The notes beneath the pieces were generated by a model that did not search any database, was not told where the DNA came from, and worked only from the letters and a program-made list of their open reading frames with translations. A DNA stretch of 23,567 bases. Source: Spongiicolonus versatilis (lineage in GTDB: Bacteria > Pseudomonadota > Gammaproteobacteria > Arenicellales > Spongiicolonaceae). Within the stretch, counting starts at the first letter, position 1. The number at the start of each line of letters is the position of its first letter. A program made the translations under genes and the position numbers. Positions 7,608 to 15,609 of the stretch are shown here, piece after piece. The stretch is from the NCBI GenBank assembly GCA_028286165.1, contig JAPYMU010000187.1:1-23567 (forward strand), read 5' to 3'.

Positions 7608-9002
7608 TCACGCCAAAGGCGCCAGCCGCCGCCGCATCGCCACTAACATCAGCAGCCCCGGCGCCACCATCACCGCGGTCAGGATAAAAAACACCGCCCA
7701 GTTTCCATCCAGGCCGTCCACCACGAAGCCGCTGGCGGCGGCGAGGGTGGTGCGGGAGAGGTTGCCGAGGGAGGCCAGGGCGGCGTACTGGGTGGCGGTG
7801 TAGCGGCGGTCGCAGAGTTGGGAGAGGAAGGCGACGAAAGCGACGGTGGCGAAGGCGGTGGTGAACTGGTCGGCGACCACGGTGAGGGCGAACCACCAGG
7901 CCAGCGGGCCGGTGAGGGCGAGGACGGTGAACATCAGGTTGGTGGCGGCCATGGCGATGCCGCCGATCAGCAGGCCGCGGAAGATGCCGAAGTTGGCGTT
8001 GATGTAGCCGCACAGGATGGAGAAAAAACAGATGGTGAAACTGCCCGCCAGTTTGGAGTAGTGCGCGATTTGGGTTTTGTCGAAACCCACCTCGCGGTAG
8101 AACACCAGCGACATGCGGCCGAGGAAAGCCTCACCCACCTTGAACAGAATCACGAACAGCAGCAGCGCCAGGCCGATGCGCAGGCCGTGGCGTTTCATGA
8201 AATTCGCCACCGGCATCACGTAAGTCGCGCTGAGCCAGGCGGCGGCGTCACCGAGCAGGCGCGCCCCGGCCGGCATGACCCGGCGCGCGGCGGCGTAGTC
8301 TTTCTCCTGCGCGCGGCGGCGCTGTGATGAATCCTGTTCGGTGACCCGGAAAATTAACAGCGCCGAGCACAAAACCACCACCGCGCCCAGCGACCAGTAA
8401 ACCAACTGCCACGAGTCCGCCAGCCCGCGCCCCTGAAAATAATCGGCAAGGTACAGCGCAAACGCGCCGCCGAGGCCGTAGCCGGCCCACCAGCCGCTGG
8501 TCGCCATGGCCGCGCCGGCCGCCATGTGGCGCTGCTCGTCCTCGCCGATGAGTTCGATGCGCAGCGCGTCGATGGCCACGTCCTGGGTCGCCGATGCGGC
8601 CGCAATCACCACCGCGGTCACCGCCACCGCCCACAATTGTTCGTTCAGGTTGAACGTTCCCATCACCAGTACCGCGGCCAGGATCACCGTTTGCATGAGC
8701 ACGATCCACGCCTTGCGCGCGCCGAGCAGCATTCCAAGCCATGGCAGTTGCACCCGGTCCACCAGCGGCGCCCACAGCGCGTTCACCGCGTACAGTGTGA
8801 ACACCAGGCCGAACAGCCCGATGGACGAGCGCGACAGGCCGTGCTCCTGCAGCCACAGCGTCAGGCATGAACCGATTAGCACCCACGGGAAGCCGCTGAT
8901 AAAACCAATCAGCAAAATGCGCGGCATGCGCGGATCCCTGCATGCGCGCCACGCGGCGAGATAACTGTGTTCCTCGCGCGCGCGCTCAGAGGGGGAAGTC
9001 AT
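7608..9002 (-). CDS. ampG: AmpG-like muropeptide permease (MFS)
   Basis: AmpG imports anhydro-muropeptides released during cell-wall turnover across the inner membrane for recycling. The 464-residue product is a polytopic membrane protein with about 12-14 hydrophobic segments. The opening RDPRMPRILLIGFISGFPWV, the loop LYAVNALWAPLVDRVQLPWL, SATQDVAIDALRIELI, and later FGIFRGLLIGGIAMAATNLMFT and ADQFTTAFATVAFVAFLSQL resemble AmpG. The ATG at 9002 is preceded by GGTGA at 6 bases; an upstream TTG at 9008 is less likely. It overlaps the 3' end of xth by 17 bases, so the two are co-transcribed. Other MFS permeases of the same subfamily, such as PAT-type transporters, cannot be excluded. Confidence 0.88.
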   Translation of the reverse strand: MTSPSERAREEHSYLAAWRACRDPRMPRILLIGFISGFPWVLIGSCLTLWLQEHGLSRSSIGLFGLVFTLYAVNALWAPLVDRVQLPWLGMLLGARKAWIVLMQTVILAAVLVMGTFNLNEQLWAVAVTAVVIAAASATQDVAIDALRIELIGEDEQRHMAAGAAMATSGWWAGYGLGGAFALYLADYFQGRGLADSWQLVYWSLGAVVVLCSALLIFRVTEQDSSQRRRAQEKDYAAARRVMPAGARLLGDAAAWLSATYVMPVANFMKRHGLRIGLALLLFVILFKVGEAFLGRMSLVFYREVGFDKTQIAHYSKLAGSFTICFFSILCGYINANFGIFRGLLIGGIAMAATNLMFTVLALTGPLAWWFALTVVADQFTTAFATVAFVAFLSQLCDRRYTATQYAALASLGNLSRTTLAAASGFVVDGLDGNWAVFFILTAVMVAPGLLMLVAMRRRLAPLA

Positions 9003-9768
9003 AATCAATCACCAGCGGCGCGTGGTCGGAAAACCGGCGCGCTTTGTAAATGCGCGCCCGGCGGGCGCGGCCGGCGAGGCCCGGCGTCGCCAACTGGTAG
9101 TCGATGCGCCAGCCCACGTTCTTCGCCCACGCCTGCCCGCGGTTGGACCACCAGGTGTACTGCCCGGCGCGCGGGTCCAAAGTGCGAAACACATCCACAA
9201 AACCGCACTCCTCCAGCAGCCAGTCCATCCACGCGCGCTCGTCGGGGAGAAAGCCGGAATGTTTTTGGTTGGCGCGCCAGTTCTTCAGGTCAATTTCCCG
9301 GTGGGCAATGTTGATGTCGCCGCAAATCACGCACTCGCGGCGGCCCTTGCGCAGTTTGCGCAGCAGCGGTTTCATCCGCGCCATCACCTGGTATTTGTAC
9401 GCCTGCCGCACATCACCGCTGGTACCGGAGGGCATGTAGAGGGAAACCACGCTGAGGTTTTTGTAGTCGGCCTGCACCCAGCGGCCTTCACTGTCAAACT
9501 CTTTCCACGCCGCGCCGGCAAGCCCGCGGCGCAAAGCGTCCGGCTGCCGGCGGTAGTACAGTGCGACGCCGCTGTAGCCTTTTTTCTGCGCGGCGCAAAA
9601 GCATGCGCCGAAGCCGGCCGGCGCAAACACCCGGTCGCCCAGTTGCGCCTCCTGCGCGCGGGTTTCCTGCAGGCACACCAGGTCGGCGCGCTGGCGGGCA
9701 AGCCACGAATAGAATCCCTTTTTCGCCGCTGCGCGAATGCCGTTCAGGTTCAGGGTTATAATGCGCAA
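8986..9768 (-). CDS. xth: Exodeoxyribonuclease III
   Basis: Exonuclease III acts as AP endonuclease and 3'-5' exonuclease in base-excision repair. The 260 residues carry the metal-dependent EEP fold: ITLNLNGIRAAAKKGF, CLQETRAQEAQL (catalytic Glu), GYSGVALYYR, SLYMPSG (Tyr), CGDINIAHREIDLKNWRANQ (Asp/Asn), WRIDYQLAT and the terminal SDHAPLVIDYDF (Asp-His). The start is the TTG at 9768: GGAGG sits 8 bases upstream (9777-9781) and the family's N-terminus begins exactly here, while no ATG fits. The predicted pyrE -10 lies on the other strand inside the first codons. The frame continues open upstream, but that part is antisense to pyrE. Confidence 0.94.
   Translation of the reverse strand: MRIITLNLNGIRAAAKKGFYSWLARQRADLVCLQETRAQEAQLGDRVFAPAGFGACFCAAQKKGYSGVALYYRRQPDALRRGLAGAAWKEFDSEGRWVQADYKNLSVVSLYMPSGTSGDVRQAYKYQVMARMKPLLRKLRKGRRECVICGDINIAHREIDLKNWRANQKHSGFLPDERAWMDWLLEECGFVDVFRTLDPRAGQYTWWSNRGQAWAKNVGWRIDYQLATPGLAGRARRARIYKARRFSDHAPLVIDYDFPL
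9757..9762 (+). promoter_or_regulatory. Predicted -10 element for pyrE-cca
   Basis: TATAAT, followed by GCGC, lies 49 bases before the pyrE ATG and inside the first codons of xth on the opposite strand. No -35 consensus is visible upstream. It would give a leader of about 42 bases without a clear attenuator or Shine-Dalgarno sequence. Confidence 0.4.
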
Positions 9769-9810
9769 GACCAAAACCTCCCGCCCGCGACGGCCACCTC
9801 GCGGCGACCG

Positions 9811-10455
9811 ATGCTGGACTACCGGAAACAATTTCTCGACTTCGCCGTGCATTGCGGCGCGCTTAAGTTCGGGCAGTTTACCCTGAAATCGGGCCGGCTG
9901 AGTCCTTATTTTTTCAACTCCGGCATGTTTCAGAGCGGCGCGCAACTGGCGCGGCTGGCCGACTTTTACGCCGCCGCCATCGCGCGCTGTGTTGCCGGCG
10001 AGTTCATGCTGTTCGGCCCGGCCTACAAAGGCATTCCCCTCGCCGCCGCCGTTGCCATCGCCCTGGCGCGCAACCACGGCCGCGATGTGAACTACGCCTT
10101 CAACCGCAAGGAAAGCAAAGACCACGGTGAAGGCGGCGTGCTGGTCGGCGCGGCCCTCGGCGGGCGGGTGGTGATTGTGGACGATGTCATTACCGCCGGC
10201 ACCTCGGTGACTGAAGCGGTGCGGCTGATTGAAGACGCCGGCGCCGTGCCGGCCGCGGTGGTGGTGGCGCTGGACCGCGAGGAAAACAAAAAAGACCAGG
10301 CCGCGATGCTGCTGCAAAAACACGGCGTGCAACTGCATGCCGTGGCGCGCTTCCGCGACCTGCTGGAGTTTTTATCCGCCGATGCGCGGCACAAAGAATC
10401 CCTCGCCGCCATGCGCGAATACGCCGCGCGCTTTGGCGTCGGCGCCGCGCCATGA
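9811..10455 (+). CDS. pyrE: Orotate phosphoribosyltransferase
   Basis: PyrE joins orotate to PRPP to give orotidine 5'-phosphate in pyrimidine synthesis. The product is 214 residues, like E. coli PyrE. The N-terminal LKFGQFTLKSGRLSPYFFNS binds substrate, GPAYKGIPLAAAVAIALA and NRKESKDHGEGG form the flexible catalytic loop, and VVIVDDVITAGTSVTEAV near residues 118-135 is the PRPP-binding motif. The ATG at 9811 matches the family N-terminus. The stop overlaps the cca start by four bases (ATGA). pyrE and xth start from one short divergent spacer. Confidence 0.96.
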   Translation: MLDYRKQFLDFAVHCGALKFGQFTLKSGRLSPYFFNSGMFQSGAQLARLADFYAAAIARCVAGEFMLFGPAYKGIPLAAAVAIALARNHGRDVNYAFNRKESKDHGEGGVLVGAALGGRVVIVDDVITAGTSVTEAVRLIEDAGAVPAAVVVALDREENKKDQAAMLLQKHGVQLHAVARFRDLLEFLSADARHKESLAAMREYAARFGVGAAP

Positions 10456-11726
10456 CGCGGCCGGCGGCGCACCCGGAAAAACACCTGCGCCGTTACCTGG
10501 TCGGCGGCGCGGTGCGCGACCAACTGCTCGGCCTGCCGGTCAGGGACCGCGACTGGGTGGTGGTGGGCGCCACGCCGCAGCAGATGCTCAGCCTCGGCTT
10601 CAAGCCGGTGGGCCGCGACTTCCCGGTTTTTCTGCACCCGCAAAACGCCGAGCAGTACGCGCTGGCGCGCACCGAGCGCAAGTCGCGGCCGGGGCATGGC
10701 GGCTTCGTATTCAACGCCTCCTCCGACATCACCCTGGACCAGGATCTGGCGCGCCGCGACCTCACCATCAACGCCATCGCCATCGCCGAGTCCGGCGAGG
10801 TGGTGGACCCGTTCGGCGGCCGCGCCGACATTGAGCGCCGCATCCTGCGCCATGTGACCGGCGCCTTCGGTGAAGATCCGCTGCGCGTGCTGCGCGTCGC
10901 CCGGCTGTATGCGCGCTACGCCGGGCTGGGCTTCAACATCAGCGCCGGCACCGTGCAGTTGATGCGCGGCATGGTGGACAGCGGCGAGGTGGACGCGCTG
11001 ACCCCGGCGCGGGTGTGGGCCGAATTGCACGGCGCGCTGGGCGGGGAAAAACCGTCGCTGTTCTTTCGCGCGCTGCGCGAGTGCGGCGCGCTGGCGCGGG
11101 TGTTCCCGGAAGTGGACGCGCTGTTCGGCGTGCCGCAGCCGCCGCGCCACCATCCGGAAGTGGACAGCGGCGAGCACACGTTGCTTGCGCTGGACCGCGC
11201 CGCCGCCCTCACCGATGACTGCGTGACGCGCTTCGCCGTCCTCACCCACGACCTCGGCAAGGCGCTGACGCCGAAAGACCAATGGCCGCGCCACCACGGC
11301 CACGAGTTGCACGGCCTGAAACCGCTGCGCGAGATGTGCGAACGTTTGTGCGCGCCGGCGGTGTTCCGCCGCACCGCCGAAAAAGTGTGCCGCCTGCACT
11401 TGCACATGCACCGCCTGCACGAGTTGCGCGCCGCGACGGTGGTGAAAGTTTTGGAATCGCTGGACGCATTCCGCAGCCCGCAAACCGTCGCCCGCTTCAC
11501 CGATGCCTGCCAGGCCGACGCCCAGGGCCGGCGCGGCTTGGAAAACGAGCCGTACCCGCAGCGCGAACAATTGCAGGCTTTATTCACCGCCGCGCAAAAC
11601 ATCGACGGCGCCGCGGTGGTTGCATCCTGCAAACCTGAAGACCCCGGCGAGGCCATCCGCCGCGCCCGCACGGCTGCTGTGCGCAAGGCGCGAAAAGCCA
11701 TGCGGTCAAAACCGGCACCCGGTTAA
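10452..11726 (+). CDS. cca: CCA-adding tRNA nucleotidyltransferase with HD domain
   Basis: This enzyme builds and repairs the 3' CCA end of tRNA without a template. In order: RYLVGGAVRDQLLGLPVRDRDWVVVG (GG and DxD catalytic signatures of class II nucleotidyltransferases), RRDLTINAIAI, DPLRVLRVARLYAR, and a C-terminal HD phosphohydrolase domain with HTLLALD and LTHDLGKALTPKDQWP near residues 238-275, followed by HGHELHGLKPL. The 424 residues and the HD domain match the gammaproteobacterial enzyme, in which the HD part has phosphatase and phosphodiesterase activity. The start overlaps the pyrE stop by four bases. The Lys/Arg-rich C-terminus is ordinary for an RNA-binding protein. Confidence 0.96.
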   Translation: MTRPAAHPEKHLRRYLVGGAVRDQLLGLPVRDRDWVVVGATPQQMLSLGFKPVGRDFPVFLHPQNAEQYALARTERKSRPGHGGFVFNASSDITLDQDLARRDLTINAIAIAESGEVVDPFGGRADIERRILRHVTGAFGEDPLRVLRVARLYARYAGLGFNISAGTVQLMRGMVDSGEVDALTPARVWAELHGALGGEKPSLFFRALRECGALARVFPEVDALFGVPQPPRHHPEVDSGEHTLLALDRAAALTDDCVTRFAVLTHDLGKALTPKDQWPRHHGHELHGLKPLREMCERLCAPAVFRRTAEKVCRLHLHMHRLHELRAATVVKVLESLDAFRSPQTVARFTDACQADAQGRRGLENEPYPQREQLQALFTAAQNIDGAAVVASCKPEDPGEAIRRARTAAVRKARKAMRSKPAPG

Positions 11727-11754
11727 ACGCCGCCATTAGGCACCGCAAATGCGC

Positions 11755-11760
11755 TATAAT
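11755..11760 (+). promoter_or_regulatory. Predicted -10 element for the TolQ-like operon
   Basis: TATAAT followed by GCGCCC lies in the 76-base gap after cca. The predicted start of transcription near 11767 leaves a leader of about 36 bases ending in GGAG (11794-11797), 5 bases before the ATG. No good -35 is present. Confidence 0.5.
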
Positions 11761-11802
11761 GCGCCCTCATTTCACTGCCGCCGCCATCGCGCCGGAGATT
11801 TT

Positions 11803-12747
11803 ATGCATACACCCAAGTCTTCCCGAGTCAGCCTCACGGTTCTGGTGCAGTTGGCCTGCGCCGGGGCGGCGGCCCTGGTGCTGGCGGCCTGGCAGGCGGA
11901 GTTTCTGCTCGGGCTATACACCGAAAACCAGGCCGGGCGCGTCGGCTATTTTATTAACGGCGCCATCGCGCTGTTGTTTTTGTGCGGCATCGCGCGGGTG
12001 GCCTGGTTGCTGCTGCGCTACCACGGCGAGGAGCGGGCGGTGAACCGTTTTGTGCACAACCTGCGCACGCTGGTGGAGCCGCCGGTGCGCGGCGTTGACG
12101 AGAGCGCCATCATCGCCGCGCGCTACGCGACCTTGAACGAGATGTACGAGCGGCGCGCGGTGATTAACCACAGCGCGCTGGCGGCGACGCTGCTGGCCGC
12201 CGAGTCGAGCAAGGTGAGTTTTCCGCGTTTTGTGAACAACATTCTCATCCTCACCGGCGTGTTCGGCACCATCGTGTCGCTGTCCATCGCGCTGCTCGGC
12301 GCCTCGGACATGATCACCTCCACCACCGAGTTGGGCGGCCTCGGCACCGTCATTGAAGGCATGTCCACCGCCCTGTCCACCACCATCACCGCCATTCTGG
12401 CCTTTCTGTTTTTCGGTTATTTCTACCTGCGGCTGCAGGATGTGCAGACGTCGTTTCTGGCGCGGGTGGAGCATGTCACCACCACCCTGCTGCTGCCGCG
12501 CTTCCAGCACGCGCCGGAGTCGGTGATTAACGACTACTCCGACATGCTGCAGTCGGTGAGCGACCTGGTGCACCGTTTCAGCGTCATTCAGGACGCGCTG
12601 CTCAGCACGCAGAAGAACGTGGAGGCGCTGCTGGGCACCCTGCACAGCGAGATTCCCCAGGGCCGCGCGGCGCTGGATGAAATCGTGCAACTGCTGCGCA
12701 GCGGCTTCCGTTTGCGCGACGGCACGGAGGGCGACGGTGGCCGCTGA
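11803..12747 (+). CDS. MotA/TolQ/ExbB-type proton channel protein
   Basis: A predicted inner-membrane channel subunit of 314 residues. Hydrophobic segments lie near residues 9-30, 48-72, 144-167 and 186-210. The last two, NILILTGVFGTIVSLSIALL and STALSTTITAILAFLFFGYF, resemble the pore-lining helices of TolQ/ExbB/MotA, including the Gly-Thr and Ser-Thr residues that line the proton path. A cytoplasmic domain separates helices 2 and 3, and an amphipathic C-terminus of about 100 residues follows. The ATG at 11803 has GGAG at 5 bases. The gene overlaps the next one, a TolR/MotB-like partner, by 11 bases, so the pair is a probable ion-driven stator or force-transducing complex. I do not recognise it as TolQ, ExbB, MotA or ZorA proper; the process it powers is unknown. 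Confidence 0.78.
   Translation: MHTPKSSRVSLTVLVQLACAGAAALVLAAWQAEFLLGLYTENQAGRVGYFINGAIALLFLCGIARVAWLLLRYHGEERAVNRFVHNLRTLVEPPVRGVDESAIIAARYATLNEMYERRAVINHSALAATLLAAESSKVSFPRFVNNILILTGVFGTIVSLSIALLGASDMITSTTELGGLGTVIEGMSTALSTTITAILAFLFFGYFYLRLQDVQTSFLARVEHVTTTLLLPRFQHAPESVINDYSDMLQSVSDLVHRFSVIQDALLSTQKNVEALLGTLHSEIPQGRAALDEIVQLLRSGFRLRDGTEGDGGR
12726..12739 (+). promoter_or_regulatory. Ribosome site that fixes the GTG start of the TolR-like gene
   Basis: GGAGG at 12726-12730 stands 6 bases before GTG at 12737, inside the 3' end of the TolQ-like gene. The frame has an earlier ATG (12677) without a ribosome site, so the GTG is preferred. Confidence 0.7.
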
Positions 12748-13729
12748 GCCCGCCGGCGGCTTTATCGATCTGCGCGTCCGCGGGCGCCACGAGGGCAGCC
12801 ACAGCGACGACAGCGTGTGGCCGTCGTTCACCGACATCATGACGGTGGTGGTGATGATTTTCCTGATGGCGCTGGTGGTGATCCTCATCCGCAACGTGGA
12901 ACTGGTGCGCGCCGAGCGCGACGCCACCGCCGGCCGCATCGTGCTGGAGCAGCGGCTCAGCCAAATGGAGCGCAGCATCGCCGACATCCGCGTCCGCCTG
13001 CTGCGCGCGCAAGGCGAGCGCGACGCCACCGCCACCCGCCTGGCCGCCAGCCGCGAGGAAACCCGCGCACTGACCAACGACCTGCTGGCGCTGCGCCTGG
13101 TGCGCGACCAGTTGCAGCGCAGCCGCGACCAGTTGCTGGCGCAAAACCGCGCCCTCGGCCGCAACTTTGAAAGCGCGCAGCAGAGCATCGGCGATCTGGA
13201 ACAGCAGAAGCAGGCACTGGCCCTGGAAATCACCGCGCTGCAGGAGGAGCGCGCCCGGCTGCAGCGTGAAAAGATCGCCGCCGAAGCCGAGGCCGAGGAA
13301 AGCGGCCGGCGGTTTGACCTGCTGAGCGCGGTATACGCCGGGCTGGAGACCGAGAAGTTGACTCTGGAAGAGCGCGCCGACCTGCTGGAGCAAAAACTGG
13401 GCGCGCTGCAGGAGCAGCACTCCGCACTGCAGACCGAATACGAGCGGCTGGTGGGCCTGGCGCGCAGCGAGCTCGGGCGGGTGGTGGTGCGCATTCGCTA
13501 CCGCGCCGAGGGTGAGGCCCGGCTGATTCAACTGGCCGAGCCCGGCGCCGCCGGGTTCACCGAGCTCAGCCGCGCCGAGATGGAGGCGCGCCTTGAGGCG
13601 CTCAGCCGCGAGCATCCGCAAAACCTGTACACCAAAATCATCATTCCCGAAGACAGCGGCCTGTCCTACAGCGAGGCACTGGAGTTCACCCAGGAAGTGC
13701 TGCGCAAATACGACTACTACTACCAGTGA
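12737..13729 (+). CDS. TolR/ExbD/MotB-like protein with long coiled coil
   Basis: A predicted single-span inner-membrane partner of the preceding channel subunit, 330 residues. SVWPSFTDIMTVVVMIFLMA (residues 26-45) resembles the MotB/ExbD plug and transmembrane helix, with Asp33 in the position of the proton-carrying aspartate. Residues about 53-245 are an almost uninterrupted Glu/Arg/Gln/Leu-rich coiled coil. The last 80 residues, with LSREHPQNLYTKIIIPEDSG and a terminal EVLRKYDYYYQ, look more like an ExbD/TolR periplasmic domain than an OmpA peptidoglycan-binding domain; that reading is inference. The stop overlaps the mnmG GTG by four bases (GTGA), so the motor pair is locked into the mnmG-rsmG-parAB operon. 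Exact function is not recognised. Confidence 0.75.
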   Translation: MAAEPAGGFIDLRVRGRHEGSHSDDSVWPSFTDIMTVVVMIFLMALVVILIRNVELVRAERDATAGRIVLEQRLSQMERSIADIRVRLLRAQGERDATATRLAASREETRALTNDLLALRLVRDQLQRSRDQLLAQNRALGRNFESAQQSIGDLEQQKQALALEITALQEERARLQREKIAAEAEAEESGRRFDLLSAVYAGLETEKLTLEERADLLEQKLGALQEQHSALQTEYERLVGLARSELGRVVVRIRYRAEGEARLIQLAEPGAAGFTELSRAEMEARLEALSREHPQNLYTKIIIPEDSGLSYSEALEFTQEVLRKYDYYYQ

Positions 13730-15609
13730 AATACCCGCGCCATTTTTCGGTCATCGTCATCGGCGGCGGCCACGCCGGCGTGGAGGCCGCGGCGGCCGCG
13801 GCGCGCATGGGCATGCCCACCGCGCTGCTCACCCACAGCCTCGAGACCATCGGCCAGATGTCGTGCAACCCGGCCATCGGCGGCGTCGGCAAGGGCCACA
13901 TGGTGCGCGAGGTGGACGCCCTGGGCGGCGTGATGGGCGGCTGCGCCGACCGCGCCGGCATCCAGTTCCGCACCCTGAACGCCGGCAAAGGCGCGGCAGT
14001 GCGCGCCACCCGCGGGCAGATGGACCGCGCGCTGTACCGCCGCGCCGTCCGCCGCGCCGTGGAAGGCGAGGAAAACCTGGCGCTGTTTCAGGGTGAAGTC
14101 TGCGACCTCAGCCAAAGCGGCGGCCGCGTCACCGGCGCCGTGACCAAAGACGGCGTACAGTTTTGCGGCGACTGCGTGGTGCTCACCGCCGGCACGTTTC
14201 TCGGCGGCCGCATGCACGTGGGCCTGCAAAGTTCCCCCGGCGGCCGCGCCGGCGACTCGCCGTCCGATGCGCTGGCCGAGCGGCTGCGCGGCGGGCCGTT
14301 TCGCGTCGGCCGGCTGAAAACCGGCACGCCGCCGCGCCTCGACGGCCGTACCATTGACTTCGCCGCCCTCACCGTGCAGCCGGGCGATTCGCCGCCGCCG
14401 TTTTTTTCTTTTTTGCACGATGCCGCCGCCCGCCCGCGCCAGGTGCCGTGCCACATCACCCACACCAACCCGCGCACCCACGACATCATCCGCGCCAACC
14501 TGGCGCGCTCGCCCATGTTCACCGGCGCCATCGGCGGCGCCGGGCCGCGCTACTGCCCGTCGGTGGAGGACAAGGTGGTGCGCTTCGCCGGCAAAACCGC
14601 GCACCAGATTTTTGTGGAACCGGAAGGGCTGGACACCCGCGAGATTTACCCCAACGGCATCTCCACCAGTTTGCCCTTTGATGTGCAGTGGGCGGTGGTG
14701 CGCAGCATTCGCGGCTTTGAGCGCGCCCGCATCACCCGGCCGGGCTACGCCATTGAGTACGATTTTTTCGATCCCCGCGATTTGCGCCCCGGCCTTGAGA
14801 GCGGCGGCCTGGACAATCTTTTTTTCGCCGGCCAGATTAACGGCACCACCGGCTACGAGGAGGCCGCCGGCCAGGGCCTCATCGCCGGCATCAACGCCGC
14901 CCTGCGCGCGCGCGGCGATGCGCCGTGGCAGCCGCGCCGCGACCAGGCCTACATCGGCGTGATGCTGGACGACCTGGCAACGCGCGGCGCCAGCGAGCCG
15001 TACCGCATGTTCACCTCGCGCGCCGAATACCGCCTGCTGCTGCGCGAGGACAACGCCGACCTGCGCCTCACCGACACCGGCCGCCGGCTGGGGCTGGTGG
15101 ACGACGCGCGCTGGCGGCGCTTCGCCGAAAAGCGCGACGCCGTGGCCCGCGAGCAGGAGCGGCTGAAGGAAGTGTGGGTGAGGCCCGCCGATGCCGGCGC
15201 CAGCATGGAGGCCGCGCTGGGCCGGCCGCTGTCCCGCGAGTCACGCGCCGCCGATTTGCTGCGCCGCCCCGGCGTCACCTACGGCGACCTGGTGAAACTG
15301 CCGGCCGTCGGCCCCGGCGTTGGTGACGCCGAAGTCGCCGCACAGGTGGAGGTGCAGGCGCGCTATGACGGCTACCTGCGCCGCCAGCAGCAGGAAATCG
15401 CCCGCCAGCGGCGCCACGAGGAAACCGCGCTGCCGGCCGGCCTGGACTACTCTGGTGTCACCGGCCTCAGCACCGAGGCCGCGCAAAAACTGAACGCCCA
15501 CCGCCCGGCCACCATCGGCCAGGCGGCGCGCATGGACGGGGTGACGCCGGCCGCGGTGTCGCTGCTGCTGGTGCACTTGAAGAAGCGCGCGCTCCGCAAA
15601 GCGGCGTGA
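13726..15609 (+). CDS. mnmG: tRNA uridine 5-carboxymethylaminomethyl modification enzyme MnmG (GidA)
   Basis: MnmG is the FAD-dependent partner of MnmE that installs the cmnm5 group at U34 of certain tRNAs. It has 627 residues, as expected (629 in E. coli). VIVIGGGHAGVEAAAAAARM is the FAD Rossmann loop, followed by CNPAIGGVGKGHMVREVDAL, VLTAGTFLGGRMHVG, FRVGRLKTGTPPRLDG, ITRPGYAIEYDFFDPRDL, GTTGYEEAAGQGLIAGINAA and FTSRAEYRLLLREDNADLRL. The start is GTG at 13726, overlapping the previous stop. The stop overlaps the rsmG GTG in the same way. Chain start and order match the usual chromosomal mnmG-rsmG-parA-parB block. Confidence 0.97.
   Translation: MKYPRHFSVIVIGGGHAGVEAAAAAARMGMPTALLTHSLETIGQMSCNPAIGGVGKGHMVREVDALGGVMGGCADRAGIQFRTLNAGKGAAVRATRGQMDRALYRRAVRRAVEGEENLALFQGEVCDLSQSGGRVTGAVTKDGVQFCGDCVVLTAGTFLGGRMHVGLQSSPGGRAGDSPSDALAERLRGGPFRVGRLKTGTPPRLDGRTIDFAALTVQPGDSPPPFFSFLHDAAARPRQVPCHITHTNPRTHDIIRANLARSPMFTGAIGGAGPRYCPSVEDKVVRFAGKTAHQIFVEPEGLDTREIYPNGISTSLPFDVQWAVVRSIRGFERARITRPGYAIEYDFFDPRDLRPGLESGGLDNLFFAGQINGTTGYEEAAGQGLIAGINAALRARGDAPWQPRRDQAYIGVMLDDLATRGASEPYRMFTSRAEYRLLLREDNADLRLTDTGRRLGLVDDARWRRFAEKRDAVAREQERLKEVWVRPADAGASMEAALGRPLSRESRAADLLRRPGVTYGDLVKLPAVGPGVGDAEVAAQVEVQARYDGYLRRQQQEIARQRRHEETALPAGLDYSGVTGLSTEAAQKLNAHRPATIGQAARMDGVTPAAVSLLLVHLKKRALRKAA

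Noticed and set aside
11914..13494. 526-codon minus-strand open frame opposite the TolQ/TolR-like pair
   Set aside because: Low-complexity Ser/Arg/Gln-rich translation, a GC-rich shadow of two genes with better starts and recognisable features.
11803..13729. Zorya anti-phage system
   Set aside because: The ZorA/ZorB-like theme is there, but the partner lacks an OmpA-type domain and the neighbours are cca and mnmG, with no zorC, zorD or zorE.
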